6,028 nt of DNA from an uncultured bacterium (GCA_905215225.1 CAJMPM010000101.1:1-6028), one strand, 5' to 3'. Counted from the first letter of the stretch, positions 1 through 5,163 are shown. The notes: a model not told the origin generated them from the sequence alone. Translations and numbers: made by a program.

Positions 1-33
1 GTTGTGCCCTGCGATAGGATAATGGAGAGGCAG

Positions 34-108
34 ATGCAGTTCGTAAAGATCATCACTACTGCAGACAATGCCATCCGACGCCAGCGCGCAATTTCCCGAC
101 GACGATAA
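34..108 (+). CDS. Probable arginine leader peptide of argG (24 aa)
   Basis: This short frame starts with ATG at 34, preceded by a GGAG/GAGG purine stretch (24-30), and stops with TAA at 106. It encodes 24 residues. Arg occupies positions 15, 16, 18, 22, 23 and 24, so six of the last ten codons are Arg and three consecutive CGA codons precede the stop. Four of the six are CGA, whereas all 12 Arg codons of argG are CGC or CGT. It ends 205 bases before argG, the arginine biosynthesis gene it would control. Clustered codons for the end-product amino acid next to a stop are the hallmark of attenuator leader peptides such as those of trp, his and leu operons; the Arg role here is inferred. The same frame is open to the window's left edge, so the tail of an upstream gene cannot be excluded. 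Confidence 0.55.
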   Translation: MQFVKIITTADNAIRRQRAISRRR

Positions 109-256
109 CAATCGTCTCTGTCCGCATGGGGCGCAATGCCTCAACAGAGTCATTTTGAGGTCGTTGGGTTTAAGCACGACATAGCCGCATGTTTCTAGGG
201 CATGCCTGTGATGCATTCTGCTGAATAACCTGATATTGCACGGTTTTTGACCTCAA
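95..256 (+). promoter_or_regulatory. Candidate transcription attenuator upstream of argG
   Basis: Several competing pairings can be traced. The Arg-codon segment 95-103 can pair with 160-168 (nine contiguous pairs, one G-U). Segment 155-162 can pair with 249-256 (eight pairs, extendable by G-U to 153-163/248-258). Segment 139-144 can pair with 155-160 (six pairs), and 160-164 with 176-180 (five pairs). A stem-loop 101-106/111-116 with loop AACA holds the leader stop codon. All but the last compete for 155-168, so ribosome position on the leader could select the fold. A T-run at 244-248 follows a weak imperfect stem (205-210/239-243), so a classical strong terminator is not obvious. No convincing promoter was found between 110 and 313, which fits transcription starting near or before the window edge. 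Confidence 0.4.
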
Positions 257-313
257 GGTGACTTGCAACTGACCGATGTTCTAACTAGCTACCAAGGGCG
301 AAAGGAAACAGCC

Positions 314-1540
314 ATGAGCAAGGAAAAAGTCGTTCTCGCATATTCCGGTGGTCTTGATACATCCGTATGTGTCAAGTGGCTCCAGGACGAGAAGAATCTC
401 GATGTCGTTTGTGTCTGCGGCAATGTGGGCCAGGAAGAGACCGGACTGGATGCCAAGAAGCAGAAGGCGCTCGACCTGGGCGTTCTCGATTGCCAGGTGC
501 TCGACCTGCGCGACGAGTTCTCCGACGAGTTCCTGACTAAGGCCATCGCCGCAAACTCCATGTACGAGAACAAGTACCCGCTGCTCTCCGCCCTGTCTCG
601 CCCGCTGCTCGCCAAGAAGCTTGTCGAGGTCGCTCACGAGTTTGGCGCGACCTACGTCGCCCACGGCTGCACCGGCAAGGGCAACGACCAGGTTCGTTTT
701 GAGGCTGCCGTTAAGGCCCTCGACCCCGAGCTTAAGGTTATCGCCCCGGTTCGCGAGTGGGATCTGAAGTGCCGTCCCGACGAGGTCGCCTATGCTCATG
801 CCCACAACGTGCCGGTTCCCGAGGGTGCCAACGACAACCCCTATTCCATCGACGACAACCTGTGGGGTCGCGCCATCGAGTGCGGTCACCTGGAGGACCC
901 TTGGAATGAGCCGCTCGATGACGCTTGGGTTATGACCAAGAACCCCGAGGACACGCCTGACACCCCGACTTACACCGAGATTGAGTTTGAGGCCGGCAAG
1001 CCCGTCGCCGTCGACGGCAAGAAGATGAAGCTCTCCGAGATCGTCATCGCCCTCAACAAGATTTCCGGCGACAACGGCTTTGGCCGTCTGGATCTGGTCG
1101 AGGATCGTCTGGTGGGCCTCAAGAGCCGCGAGTGCTACGAGGTTCCCGGCGCCCTGACGCTCATCACCGCCCACAAGGCGCTCGAGGACATCTGCGTCGA
1201 GGGCGACCTGCTCAAGACCAAGATCAAGCTCGAGCAGGATTGGGCCACCGCCGTGTACAACGGCCAGTGGTACAGCCCGCTCAAAAACGCGCTCGATGCC
1301 TTTATGGCCGATACCCAGAAGTTCGTGACCGGCACTGTCCGTCTGAAGTTCTTTAAGGGCAACTGCCATGTCGTCGGCCGCAAGAGCCCCTTCAGCCTCT
1401 ACGACTACGGTCTGGCTACCTACGACCGCGACACCACGTTTGACGAGAAGGCCAGCGCCGGCTTTATCGAGATCGATACCTTGTCGCTCAAGACGTGGGC
1501 TAAGGTCCAGGGTCCCAGCTCTGCTGCCGCCCAGGCTTAA
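314..1540 (+). CDS. argG: Argininosuccinate synthase
   Basis: This cytoplasmic enzyme condenses citrulline and aspartate, using ATP, to argininosuccinate, the penultimate step of arginine synthesis. The 408-residue product is full length for the family. The N-terminal ATP-binding motif AYSGGLDTS is at residues 9-17, the YENKYP segment at 84-89 lies in the family's citrulline-binding region, and the second signature GCTGKGNDQVRFE is at 118-130. The C-terminal synthetase domain is intact through YDRDTTFD. ATG at 314 is chosen because AGGAAA lies just upstream (303-308) and the SKEKVVLAYSGG start matches family N-termini; an upstream in-frame TTG at 263 lacks a ribosome site. Expression is probably controlled by the Arg-rich leader upstream. 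A terminator and a small gene separate it from argH, so the two are not tightly coupled. Confidence 0.97.
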   Translation: MSKEKVVLAYSGGLDTSVCVKWLQDEKNLDVVCVCGNVGQEETGLDAKKQKALDLGVLDCQVLDLRDEFSDEFLTKAIAANSMYENKYPLLSALSRPLLAKKLVEVAHEFGATYVAHGCTGKGNDQVRFEAAVKALDPELKVIAPVREWDLKCRPDEVAYAHAHNVPVPEGANDNPYSIDDNLWGRAIECGHLEDPWNEPLDDAWVMTKNPEDTPDTPTYTEIEFEAGKPVAVDGKKMKLSEIVIALNKISGDNGFGRLDLVEDRLVGLKSRECYEVPGALTLITAHKALEDICVEGDLLKTKIKLEQDWATAVYNGQWYSPLKNALDAFMADTQKFVTGTVRLKFFKGNCHVVGRKSPFSLYDYGLATYDRDTTFDEKASAGFIEIDTLSLKTWAKVQGPSSAAAQA

Positions 1541-1582
1541 GGCTTCCTTCCCTTGGTATCCGCGCGGCCCATCCGCGTGATA

Positions 1583-1618
1583 CATAACGGGCGCACGGGG
1601 TCCCTACCTTTCGTTATG
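1583..1618. repeat. Inverted repeat downstream of argG
   Basis: CATAACG (1583-1589) and CGTTATG (1612-1618) are perfect inverted arms, plus one G-U, around a loop of about 20 bases. No T-run follows, so it is not a terminator. It could be an mRNA 3'-end structure or a protein site. A second small stem (1673-1677/1682-1686, loop GTCT) follows before the main terminator. Otherwise nothing recognisable lies in 1541-1690. Confidence 0.3.
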
Positions 1619-1693
1619 CTTGCTGACACTTCTTAACATCGGTGGCCCCTACGTTCCGCCCGCATATATGATGCCGCGTCTGCGGCTGAGTCC

Positions 1694-1728
1694 GAGCCCC
1701 GCCGGGGTTGTCCGGCGGGGCTCCTTCT
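1694..1728 (+). terminator. Rho-independent terminator after argG
   Basis: A perfect 12-bp GC-rich stem, 1694-1705 with 1712-1723, encloses the 6-base loop GGTTGT and is followed by the pyrimidine-rich tail CTTCT. The stem is very stable but the U-tract is poor. It sits 154 bases past the argG stop and 46 bases before the next small gene, so it either ends the argG transcript or lets through only partial read-through. Confidence 0.7.
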
Positions 1729-1773
1729 ATCAATTTGGCGGCTCTGCGCCTATATATATGAGGAGTATCCATT

Positions 1774-1944
1774 ATGTTCAATGCTATCGCGCATGCTTTA
1801 CTTGCCCTCGCGCCCGAGTTCGATGCTGCAAGGGTCGAGGACGTCCCTATGAGCCTGAAGGCCTGGATCGATGGCTCGCAGGGCAACATCCGGAGGGAGA
1901 CGTTGGGCGCCAAGTGCATGGCGCGTCACTTCTTTGCAAATTAG
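1774..1944 (+). CDS. Hypothetical small protein (56 aa) between argG and argH
   Basis: This frame runs from ATG 1774 to TAG 1942 and has a very good ribosome site, AGGAG at 1761-1765, eight bases from the start. The 56-residue product begins MFNAIAHALLALAPEFDAA, a short mildly hydrophobic amphipathic helix. A polar segment containing KAWIDGSQGNIRRE follows, and the protein ends KCMARHFFAN. I do not recognise a family and see no signal peptide, metal-binding cluster or long membrane span. Codon use is less biased than in its neighbours: two AGG, one CGG and one TTA. No clear promoter lies between the upstream terminator and the start; TATATATAT at 1751-1759 is too near the ribosome site to serve as its -10. 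It could be a small regulator of the arginine genes, a remnant of a larger gene, or recently acquired. The strong ribosome site is the main support. Confidence 0.5.
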   Translation: MFNAIAHALLALAPEFDAARVEDVPMSLKAWIDGSQGNIRRETLGAKCMARHFFAN

Positions 1945-1994
1945 CTACATGGCTCCGCACACGGTGGGGAATGTGTAAAACTAGCGGTTGAAAA

Positions 1995-2008
1995 ATCGCT
2001 TTAGCGAT
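1995..2008. promoter_or_regulatory. Palindrome upstream of argH, possible operator
   Basis: ATCGCT-TT-AGCGAT is a perfect 6-bp inverted repeat with a two-base spacer, centred about 60 bases before the argH start. A second AGCG (1983-1986) could pair alternatively with 1997-2000. It could be a dimeric-repressor site or a small hairpin in the argH leader. It does not resemble the TGAAT/ATTCA ARG-box consensus. No convincing -35/-10 pair was found in 1945-2062, so the argH promoter remains unidentified. Confidence 0.25.
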
Positions 2009-2062
2009 ATGGCGCATTGCTTTGGGCGCTTGTTTTGGTATTTGGAGAAAGGGGACGGTTCC

Positions 2063-3493
2063 ATGGCTCTTTGGGGCGGTCGTTTTGAGGCGGGCGTGGC
2101 CGAGGTCACGCAGGAGTTTGGCGCGTCGCTGCCGGTCGACAAACATCTCTATAAGCAGGATATCGCCGGCTCTAAGGCGCATGCCAAAATGCTGGCGGCC
2201 CAGGGCATCATCAGTGCCGAGGACGAGCAGGCGATTGCCAAGGGCCTGACCGGAATCGAACAGGATATCGATGCCGGCAACTTCACCTTCGACATCAACG
2301 ACGAAGACATTCATATGTCCATCGAGAGCGAGCTGACGCGCCGCATCGGCGAGGCCGGTAAGCGCTTGCATACCGGGCGTTCGCGCAACGACCAGGTGGC
2401 GACCGATACGCGCCTGGGCGTCAAGGCGCTGGCCAAAGAGCTCATGGAGGCCAATCTTGGGCTGCGTCATGTGCTGGTTGATGCGGCCAAGAAGTACGAC
2501 AAGGTGATTCTGCCGGGCTACACGCACATGCAGCATGCTCAGCCCGTGCTGCTGTCGCATCATCTGCTGGCGTATTCCTGGATGTTCGCGCGCGACTTTA
2601 CACGCCTGAAGGCCGCCTTTGATGCCGCCGACAACTGTCCGCTGGGCGCTGCCGCGCTTGCCGGCACGAGCTATCCGCTCGATCGTCAGATGACGGCTGC
2701 CGAACTTGGCTTTGCGGGCGTGATTCCCAACTCGCTCGATGCGGTTTCCGACCGTGATTTCCTCCTCGACCTGCATTACGCCGGCTCCGTCATGGCCATG
2801 CACCTGTCGCGTCTTTCCGAGGAGATCGTGCTGTGGTCGAGCTCCGAATTTGGCTTTATCACGCTTTCCGACTCCTACTCCACGGGCTCGTCCATCATGC
2901 CGCAGAAGAAGAACCCCGACTTTGCCGAGCTTATCCGCGGCAAGAGCGGCCGTGTGTATGGCAACCTGGTGCAGCTGCTCGTGACCATGAAGGGCTTGCC
3001 GCTCGCTTATAACAAGGACTTGCAGGAGGACAAGGAGGGCGCGCTCGATACCGCCCATACGCTCATGCAGTGCCTGTCCGTTATGGCCGGTATGATTTCG
3101 ACCTGGACCGTCAACGAGGATGCCATGGCGCGCGAGTGCGGCGTGGGGCACCTTGCCGCTACTGATGTTGCCGATTACCTGGTCAAGCGTGGTCTGCCGT
3201 TCCGCGAGGCACATGCCGTGGTGGGCCATCTGGTCCTGATGTGCGAGAAGCGCGGCTGCAATCTTGAGGACCTGCCGTTTGAGGTGTTCCAGGAGGCAAG
3301 CCCGCTCTTTGAGCACGACATTACCGAGGCGCTCGACATCCCGTCGATTGTCGCTGCACGCACGACCGAGGGCGGTACCGCCCCTGCCGCCGTTGCCGTG
3401 CAGCTGCAGCGTGCCGAGGCACAGCTCGTGGCCGACGAGGGCGTGTTTGGATCGCTGACCAAGGTCGTCGAGATGGGCCACGGGATAAAGTAA
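2063..3493 (+). CDS. argH: Argininosuccinate lyase
   Basis: This enzyme cleaves argininosuccinate to arginine and fumarate, the final step of arginine synthesis, as a cytoplasmic homotetramer of the fumarase/aspartase superfamily. The 476-residue product is the usual length. Conserved features run in order: N-terminal MALWGGRF, HTGRSRNDQVATD at 103-115, PGYTHMQHAQP at 151-161 containing the conserved His, and the superfamily signature GSSIMPQKKNP at 275-285 on the loop carrying the catalytic Ser. ATG at 2063 is chosen for the WGGRF start and the AGGGG ribosome site at 2050-2054; an in-frame TTG at 1988 would add 25 unrelated residues. It lies downstream of argG on the same strand but about 520 bases away, beyond a terminator and a small gene, so its transcription may be partly independent. 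Its own terminator follows 52 bases after the stop. Confidence 0.97.
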   Translation: MALWGGRFEAGVAEVTQEFGASLPVDKHLYKQDIAGSKAHAKMLAAQGIISAEDEQAIAKGLTGIEQDIDAGNFTFDINDEDIHMSIESELTRRIGEAGKRLHTGRSRNDQVATDTRLGVKALAKELMEANLGLRHVLVDAAKKYDKVILPGYTHMQHAQPVLLSHHLLAYSWMFARDFTRLKAAFDAADNCPLGAAALAGTSYPLDRQMTAAELGFAGVIPNSLDAVSDRDFLLDLHYAGSVMAMHLSRLSEEIVLWSSSEFGFITLSDSYSTGSSIMPQKKNPDFAELIRGKSGRVYGNLVQLLVTMKGLPLAYNKDLQEDKEGALDTAHTLMQCLSVMAGMISTWTVNEDAMARECGVGHLAATDVADYLVKRGLPFREAHAVVGHLVLMCEKRGCNLEDLPFEVFQEASPLFEHDITEALDIPSIVAARTTEGGTAPAAVAVQLQRAEAQLVADEGVFGSLTKVVEMGHGIK

Positions 3494-3544
3494 GGGTTTG
3501 GCCGAAGCTGTTTTTGCCATTTATTGAGGAATCATTTTTTGCTT

Positions 3545-3580
3545 TACGGACGTCTGCTGTTGTGAGCGTCCGTATTTTGT
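3545..3580 (+). terminator. Rho-independent terminator after argH
   Basis: TACGGACG (3545-3552) and CGTCCGTA (3567-3574) form an 8-bp perfect stem with a 14-base loop, followed directly by TTTTGTT. Its place just after argH and before the ndk spacer fits the end of the argH transcript. Confidence 0.8.
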
Positions 3581-3581
3581 T

Positions 3582-3760
3582 GCTATGGGGGAGGGGCTTG
3601 TCGAGAAGTTCTGTAGGACCTTTGGGCAGGTTGTGAAGGGGGTACGTTCTCGTGCGGCAATCGACCGTCCGCTCGGTTCGATGCGGTTGATGCGCGGTCG
3701 GATGGTACTCTAATCGGGTTTCGAAACAGAAGTGACACATATGGAACGTTTTAATAAATT
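3582..3760. other. Intergenic stretch between argH terminator and ndk promoter
   Basis: No convincing gene was found. A 42-codon frame (3585-3713) has no ribosome site. The stretch can fold: CGAGAA/TTCTCG (3602-3607/3647-3652) encloses a 5-bp stem (3617-3621/3628-3632). Segment 3660-3667 can pair with 3674-3682 (one bulge), or 3662-3667 with 3695-3700 (CGACCG/CGGTCG). A 10-base perfect palindrome GTTTCGAAAC lies at 3718-3727. These could mark a small RNA or regulatory sites, but no T-rich terminator or clear promoter frames them. Confidence 0.3.
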
Positions 3761-3786
3761 GTAGCGTTTCAAAAAACAGCTTTTTG

Positions 3787-3815
3787 TTTAACTGCAGCTA
3801 AAACTCTGTTACGAT
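3787..3815 (+). promoter_or_regulatory. Probable sigma70-type promoter of ndk
   Basis: TTTAAC (3787-3792) and TACGAT (3810-3815) are separated by 17 bases and match the -35/-10 consensus at three and four of six positions. They follow an A/T-rich tract (3745-3790, with A and T runs) that could act as an UP element, unlike the GC-rich surroundings. The expected start near 3822 leaves an untranslated leader of about 57 bases with a small stem (3829-3833/3847-3851). Confidence 0.5.
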
Positions 3816-3878
3816 GCAGTCCAGGCGGGTGCCGGAATGGGACTTGGGCACGCGCGAACCTACTTGAAAGGCTACCTT

Positions 3879-4283
3879 ATGGCTATCGAGAAGACCTTCA
3901 TCATGATTAAGCCCGACGCCGTGCGCGACCGCAAGATCGGCGAGATCGTTGCTCGCATTGAGCGTAGCGGCCTTGTCATCGAGCGCATGGAGATGACCAC
4001 GCTCGAGCGCGCTACCGTCGAGGAGCACTACGCCCATCTGGCCGATAAGCCCTTCTTTGGCGGTCTCTGTGACTTTATGACGAGCGGTCCGGTCGTCAAG
4101 ATGGTCGTTTCCGGTCTCTCCGCTGTCTCCAAGATGCGCACCCTTATGGGCGCTACCAACCCGCTTGATGCTGCCCCCGGCACCATTCGCGGCGACTTCG
4201 CTGTCGATGTCAACGCCAACGTGATTCATGGCTCCGACTGCCTGGAGAACGCCGAGATCGAGATCAAGCGCTTCTTTGGCTAA
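3879..4283 (+). CDS. ndk: Nucleoside diphosphate kinase
   Basis: This cytoplasmic enzyme moves the gamma-phosphate from ATP to other nucleoside diphosphates through a phosphohistidine intermediate, keeping NTP and dNTP pools balanced. The 134-residue product is normal length. It shows the N-terminal FIMIKPDAV with catalytic Lys11, the PFF segment at 58-60, MGATNP at 90-95, APGTIRGDFA at 99-108, and the active-site stretch NVIHGSD with the phosphorylated His at 117. ATG at 3879 is chosen because GAAAGG lies seven bases upstream and MAIEKTFIMIKPDAV matches the family start; an in-frame ATG at 3837 would add 14 residues without a ribosome site. The residue after HGSD is Cys121, where the family signature usually has Ser, Gly or Ala. 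It appears to be a single-gene transcription unit with its own promoter and terminator. Confidence 0.97.
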   Translation: MAIEKTFIMIKPDAVRDRKIGEIVARIERSGLVIERMEMTTLERATVEEHYAHLADKPFFGGLCDFMTSGPVVKMVVSGLSAVSKMRTLMGATNPLDAAPGTIRGDFAVDVNANVIHGSDCLENAEIEIKRFFG

Positions 4284-4322
4284 ACCAGCTTTGACTCCTT
4301 AAAGCTGTTAGCGTGTGGCTTT

Positions 4323-4359
4323 GGCGCCGCGGAACTCCATCCGCGGCGCCCTTTTTATT
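4323..4359 (+). terminator. Rho-independent terminator after ndk
   Basis: An 11-bp perfect GC-rich stem, 4323-4333 with 4340-4350, has the 6-base loop ACTCCA and is followed by CTTTTTATT. It is a textbook terminator 40 bases past the ndk stop. Its short T-tract lies only on the plus-strand side. Confidence 0.92.
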
Positions 4360-4361
4360 CC

Positions 4362-4394
4362 AGTAGATTTTTGGTAAACGCCTAGAAATCTACT
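4362..4394. repeat. AT-rich inverted repeat between ndk and rpiB terminators
   Basis: AGTAGATTT (4362-4370) and AAATCTACT (4386-4394) are perfect 9-bp arms. TTGG/CTAG (4371-4374/4382-4385) extends the stem to 13 pairs with two G-U, leaving the loop TAAACGC. It sits exactly between two GC-rich terminators facing opposite ways, so it may be a third, bidirectional transcript-end hairpin. A protein site is the alternative. Confidence 0.5.
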
Positions 4395-4398
4395 AAAG

Positions 4399-4433
4399 AG
4401 CCCCCGTCCGGATGTGTGTTCCGGGCGGGGGCT
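4399..4433 (-). terminator. Rho-independent terminator of rpiB
   Basis: A 14-bp stem, 4399-4412 with 4420-4433 (one G-U pair), has a 7-base loop. On the minus strand it lies 27 bases after the rpiB stop and is followed by CTTTAGTAGATTTC, a moderate U-rich tail. On the plus strand no T-run follows, so it is assigned to rpiB. Confidence 0.8.
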
Positions 4434-4460
4434 GGCGTTAGCGTATGGCTTTGTAGGTCT

Positions 4461-4928
4461 TTAGGCCTCGTCGACGACCTTGAGTCCGCGCGTGTGGTCG
4501 ATCTCGTTGAGGAGATTGACGCGACGCTCGTGGCGGCCGCCCTCAAACTCGGCGTCGAGCCACTCGTCGACGATCATCTTGGCGAGCTCGGAGCCCACGA
4601 CGCGGGCTCCAAAGGCGAGCACGTTGGTATTGTTGTGCATGCGCGAGAGCTTGGCGCTGAAGGGCTCGGAGCACACGACGGCGCGTACGCCCTCGACCTT
4701 GTTGGCAGCCAGGCTAATCCCGACGCCAGTGCCGCAGATGAGGATGCCCAGGTCGACGTCGCCGTTGGCAACGGCCTTACCCACCTTGTAGCCGGCGATG
4801 GGGTAGTCAAAGCTCTCGGAGGTGTCGGTGCCAAAGTTCACGACCTCGCAGCCGCGCTCCTTCAGGTGCTCGGAGATGATGTTCTTGAGCTCGACGGCGG
4901 CGTGGTCGTTACCGATACCGATCTTCAT
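4461..4928 (-). CDS. rpiB: Ribose-5-phosphate isomerase B
   Basis: This enzyme interconverts ribulose 5-phosphate and ribose 5-phosphate in the non-oxidative pentose phosphate pathway; relatives in the RpiB/LacAB family act on allose or galactose phosphates. The 155-residue product has the family motifs in order: GNDHAA at 6-11, DYP at 41-43, ILICGTGVGIS at 62-72 with the catalytic Cys65, MHNNTNVLAFGARVVG at 97-112 with His98, and FEGGRHERRV at 128-137. The long close match to E. coli RpiB around ICGTGVGIS and NVLAFG favours RpiB over LacA/LacB. The start at 4928 is fixed by the MKIGIGNDHA beginning and by AGAGGA seven bases upstream on the minus strand. It converges with ndk and diverges from the cyuA-like gene. 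A TATCAT -10-like hexamer lies at 4995-4990, without a good -35. Confidence 0.95.
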   Translation of the reverse strand: MKIGIGNDHAAVELKNIISEHLKERGCEVVNFGTDTSESFDYPIAGYKVGKAVANGDVDLGILICGTGVGISLAANKVEGVRAVVCSEPFSAKLSRMHNNTNVLAFGARVVGSELAKMIVDEWLDAEFEGGRHERRVNLLNEIDHTRGLKVVDEA

Positions 4929-4959
4929 GGATGGTTCCTCTCTGGTCTGTGCGGCGCAA

Positions 4960-5047
4960 ATGCTAAAGGTGTTTACCGCGTTCGACTGCATGATAGCGCG
5001 ACTTTTGCGTAAACGCTCGGGCGTTTTTTGGTCAAACGCTTTAGCAT
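4960..5047. repeat. Long imperfect inverted repeat in the rpiB/cyuA-like spacer
   Basis: The 18-base stretch 4960-4977 (ATGCTAAAGGTGTTTACC) and the reverse complement of 5030-5047 (ATGCTAAAGCGTTTGACC) agree at 14 of 18 positions, with the first nine identical. The arms are centred 70 bases apart and flank a TAAACGC/GCGTTT hairpin. They could be paired operators for a regulator serving both divergent genes, or a long RNA stem. The proximal arm lies 32 bases before the rpiB start. Confidence 0.4.
5011..5029 (+). terminator. Terminator-like hairpin in the rpiB/cyuA-like spacer
   Basis: AAACGC (5011-5016) and GCGTTT (5021-5026) form a 6-bp stem with loop TCGG, ending in a run of six T (5024-5029). 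On the plus strand no gene lies upstream for it to end, only rpiB antisense. It may therefore stop antisense transcription into the CyuA-like gene, or simply form part of an operator (GTAAACGC at 5009-5016). Confidence 0.4.
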
Positions 5048-5134
5048 GCAACAAGACCGGCTTCTCATGAATAATTCCGCCAGTTTGTGCTTGAGCGCCG
5101 TCCGCCGGAACCAAGGTTGCGGTTTTTGTTGCAT
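5046..5134 (+). promoter_or_regulatory. Structured element upstream of the cyuA-like gene
   Basis: ATGCAACAAGACCG (5046-5059) can pair with 5120-5134 in a 14-bp stem with one bulged T and one G-U; the outer nine pairs are perfect. Inside, TTCCG/CGGAA (5075-5079/5106-5110) can pair. A competing hairpin, CCGC plus AACC (5102-5105, 5109-5112) with GGTTGCGG (5115-5122), is followed by TTTTT (5123-5127) and resembles an intrinsic terminator. The two folds share 5120-5122 and the T-run. This is the form of a terminator/antiterminator leader, but no promoter before 5046 was identified. Confidence 0.35.
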
Positions 5135-5163
5135 TGTTATCAAATAAAAGAGCTAACTATTTT
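5134..5163 (+). promoter_or_regulatory. Possible promoter of the cyuA-like gene
   Basis: TTGTTA (5134-5139) and TATTTT (5158-5163) lie 18 bases apart and each match consensus at four of six positions. Transcription would start near 5170, leaving a leader of about 29 bases with the ribosome site. The surrounding 5135-5165 is AT-rich. If this is the main promoter, the hairpin at 5046-5134 is not transcribed with the gene. Confidence 0.3.

Noticed and set aside
222..240. ARG-box-like half-sites (TGAAT at 222 and ATTGCA at 235) before argG
   Set aside because: Spacing and second half do not fit the TGAAT-N4-ATTCA consensus; too weak to call an ArgR operator.
247..252. TTGACC as a -35 element for argG
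   Set aside because: No acceptable -10 hexamer 16-19 bases downstream.
281..1585. 434-codon minus-strand open frame opposite argG
   Set aside because: It mirrors argG codon bias (GC-rich third positions leave the antisense frame open), has no recognisable domains, and argG is certain.
1620..1991. 123-codon plus-strand frame between argG and argH
   Set aside because: TTG start without a ribosome site, runs through the terminator hairpin, Cys/Arg-rich product; the overlapping 56-codon frame has the ribosome site.
1847..3520. 557-codon minus-strand open frame opposite argH
   Set aside because: Same antisense artefact; low-complexity Arg/His/Gly-rich product, no ribosome site, and argH motifs are unambiguous on the other strand.
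3585..3713. 42-codon frame after the argH terminator
   Set aside because: No ribosome site before ATG 3585, directly after a terminator, and no recognisable product.
4416..5012. 198-codon plus-strand frame over rpiB
   Set aside because: Antisense to rpiB, with no independent start signals; rpiB shows all catalytic motifs.
5030..5044. CcpA cre-like site GTCAAACGCTTTAG
   Set aside because: Only the central AAACGCTT core matches; the outer consensus bases are wrong.
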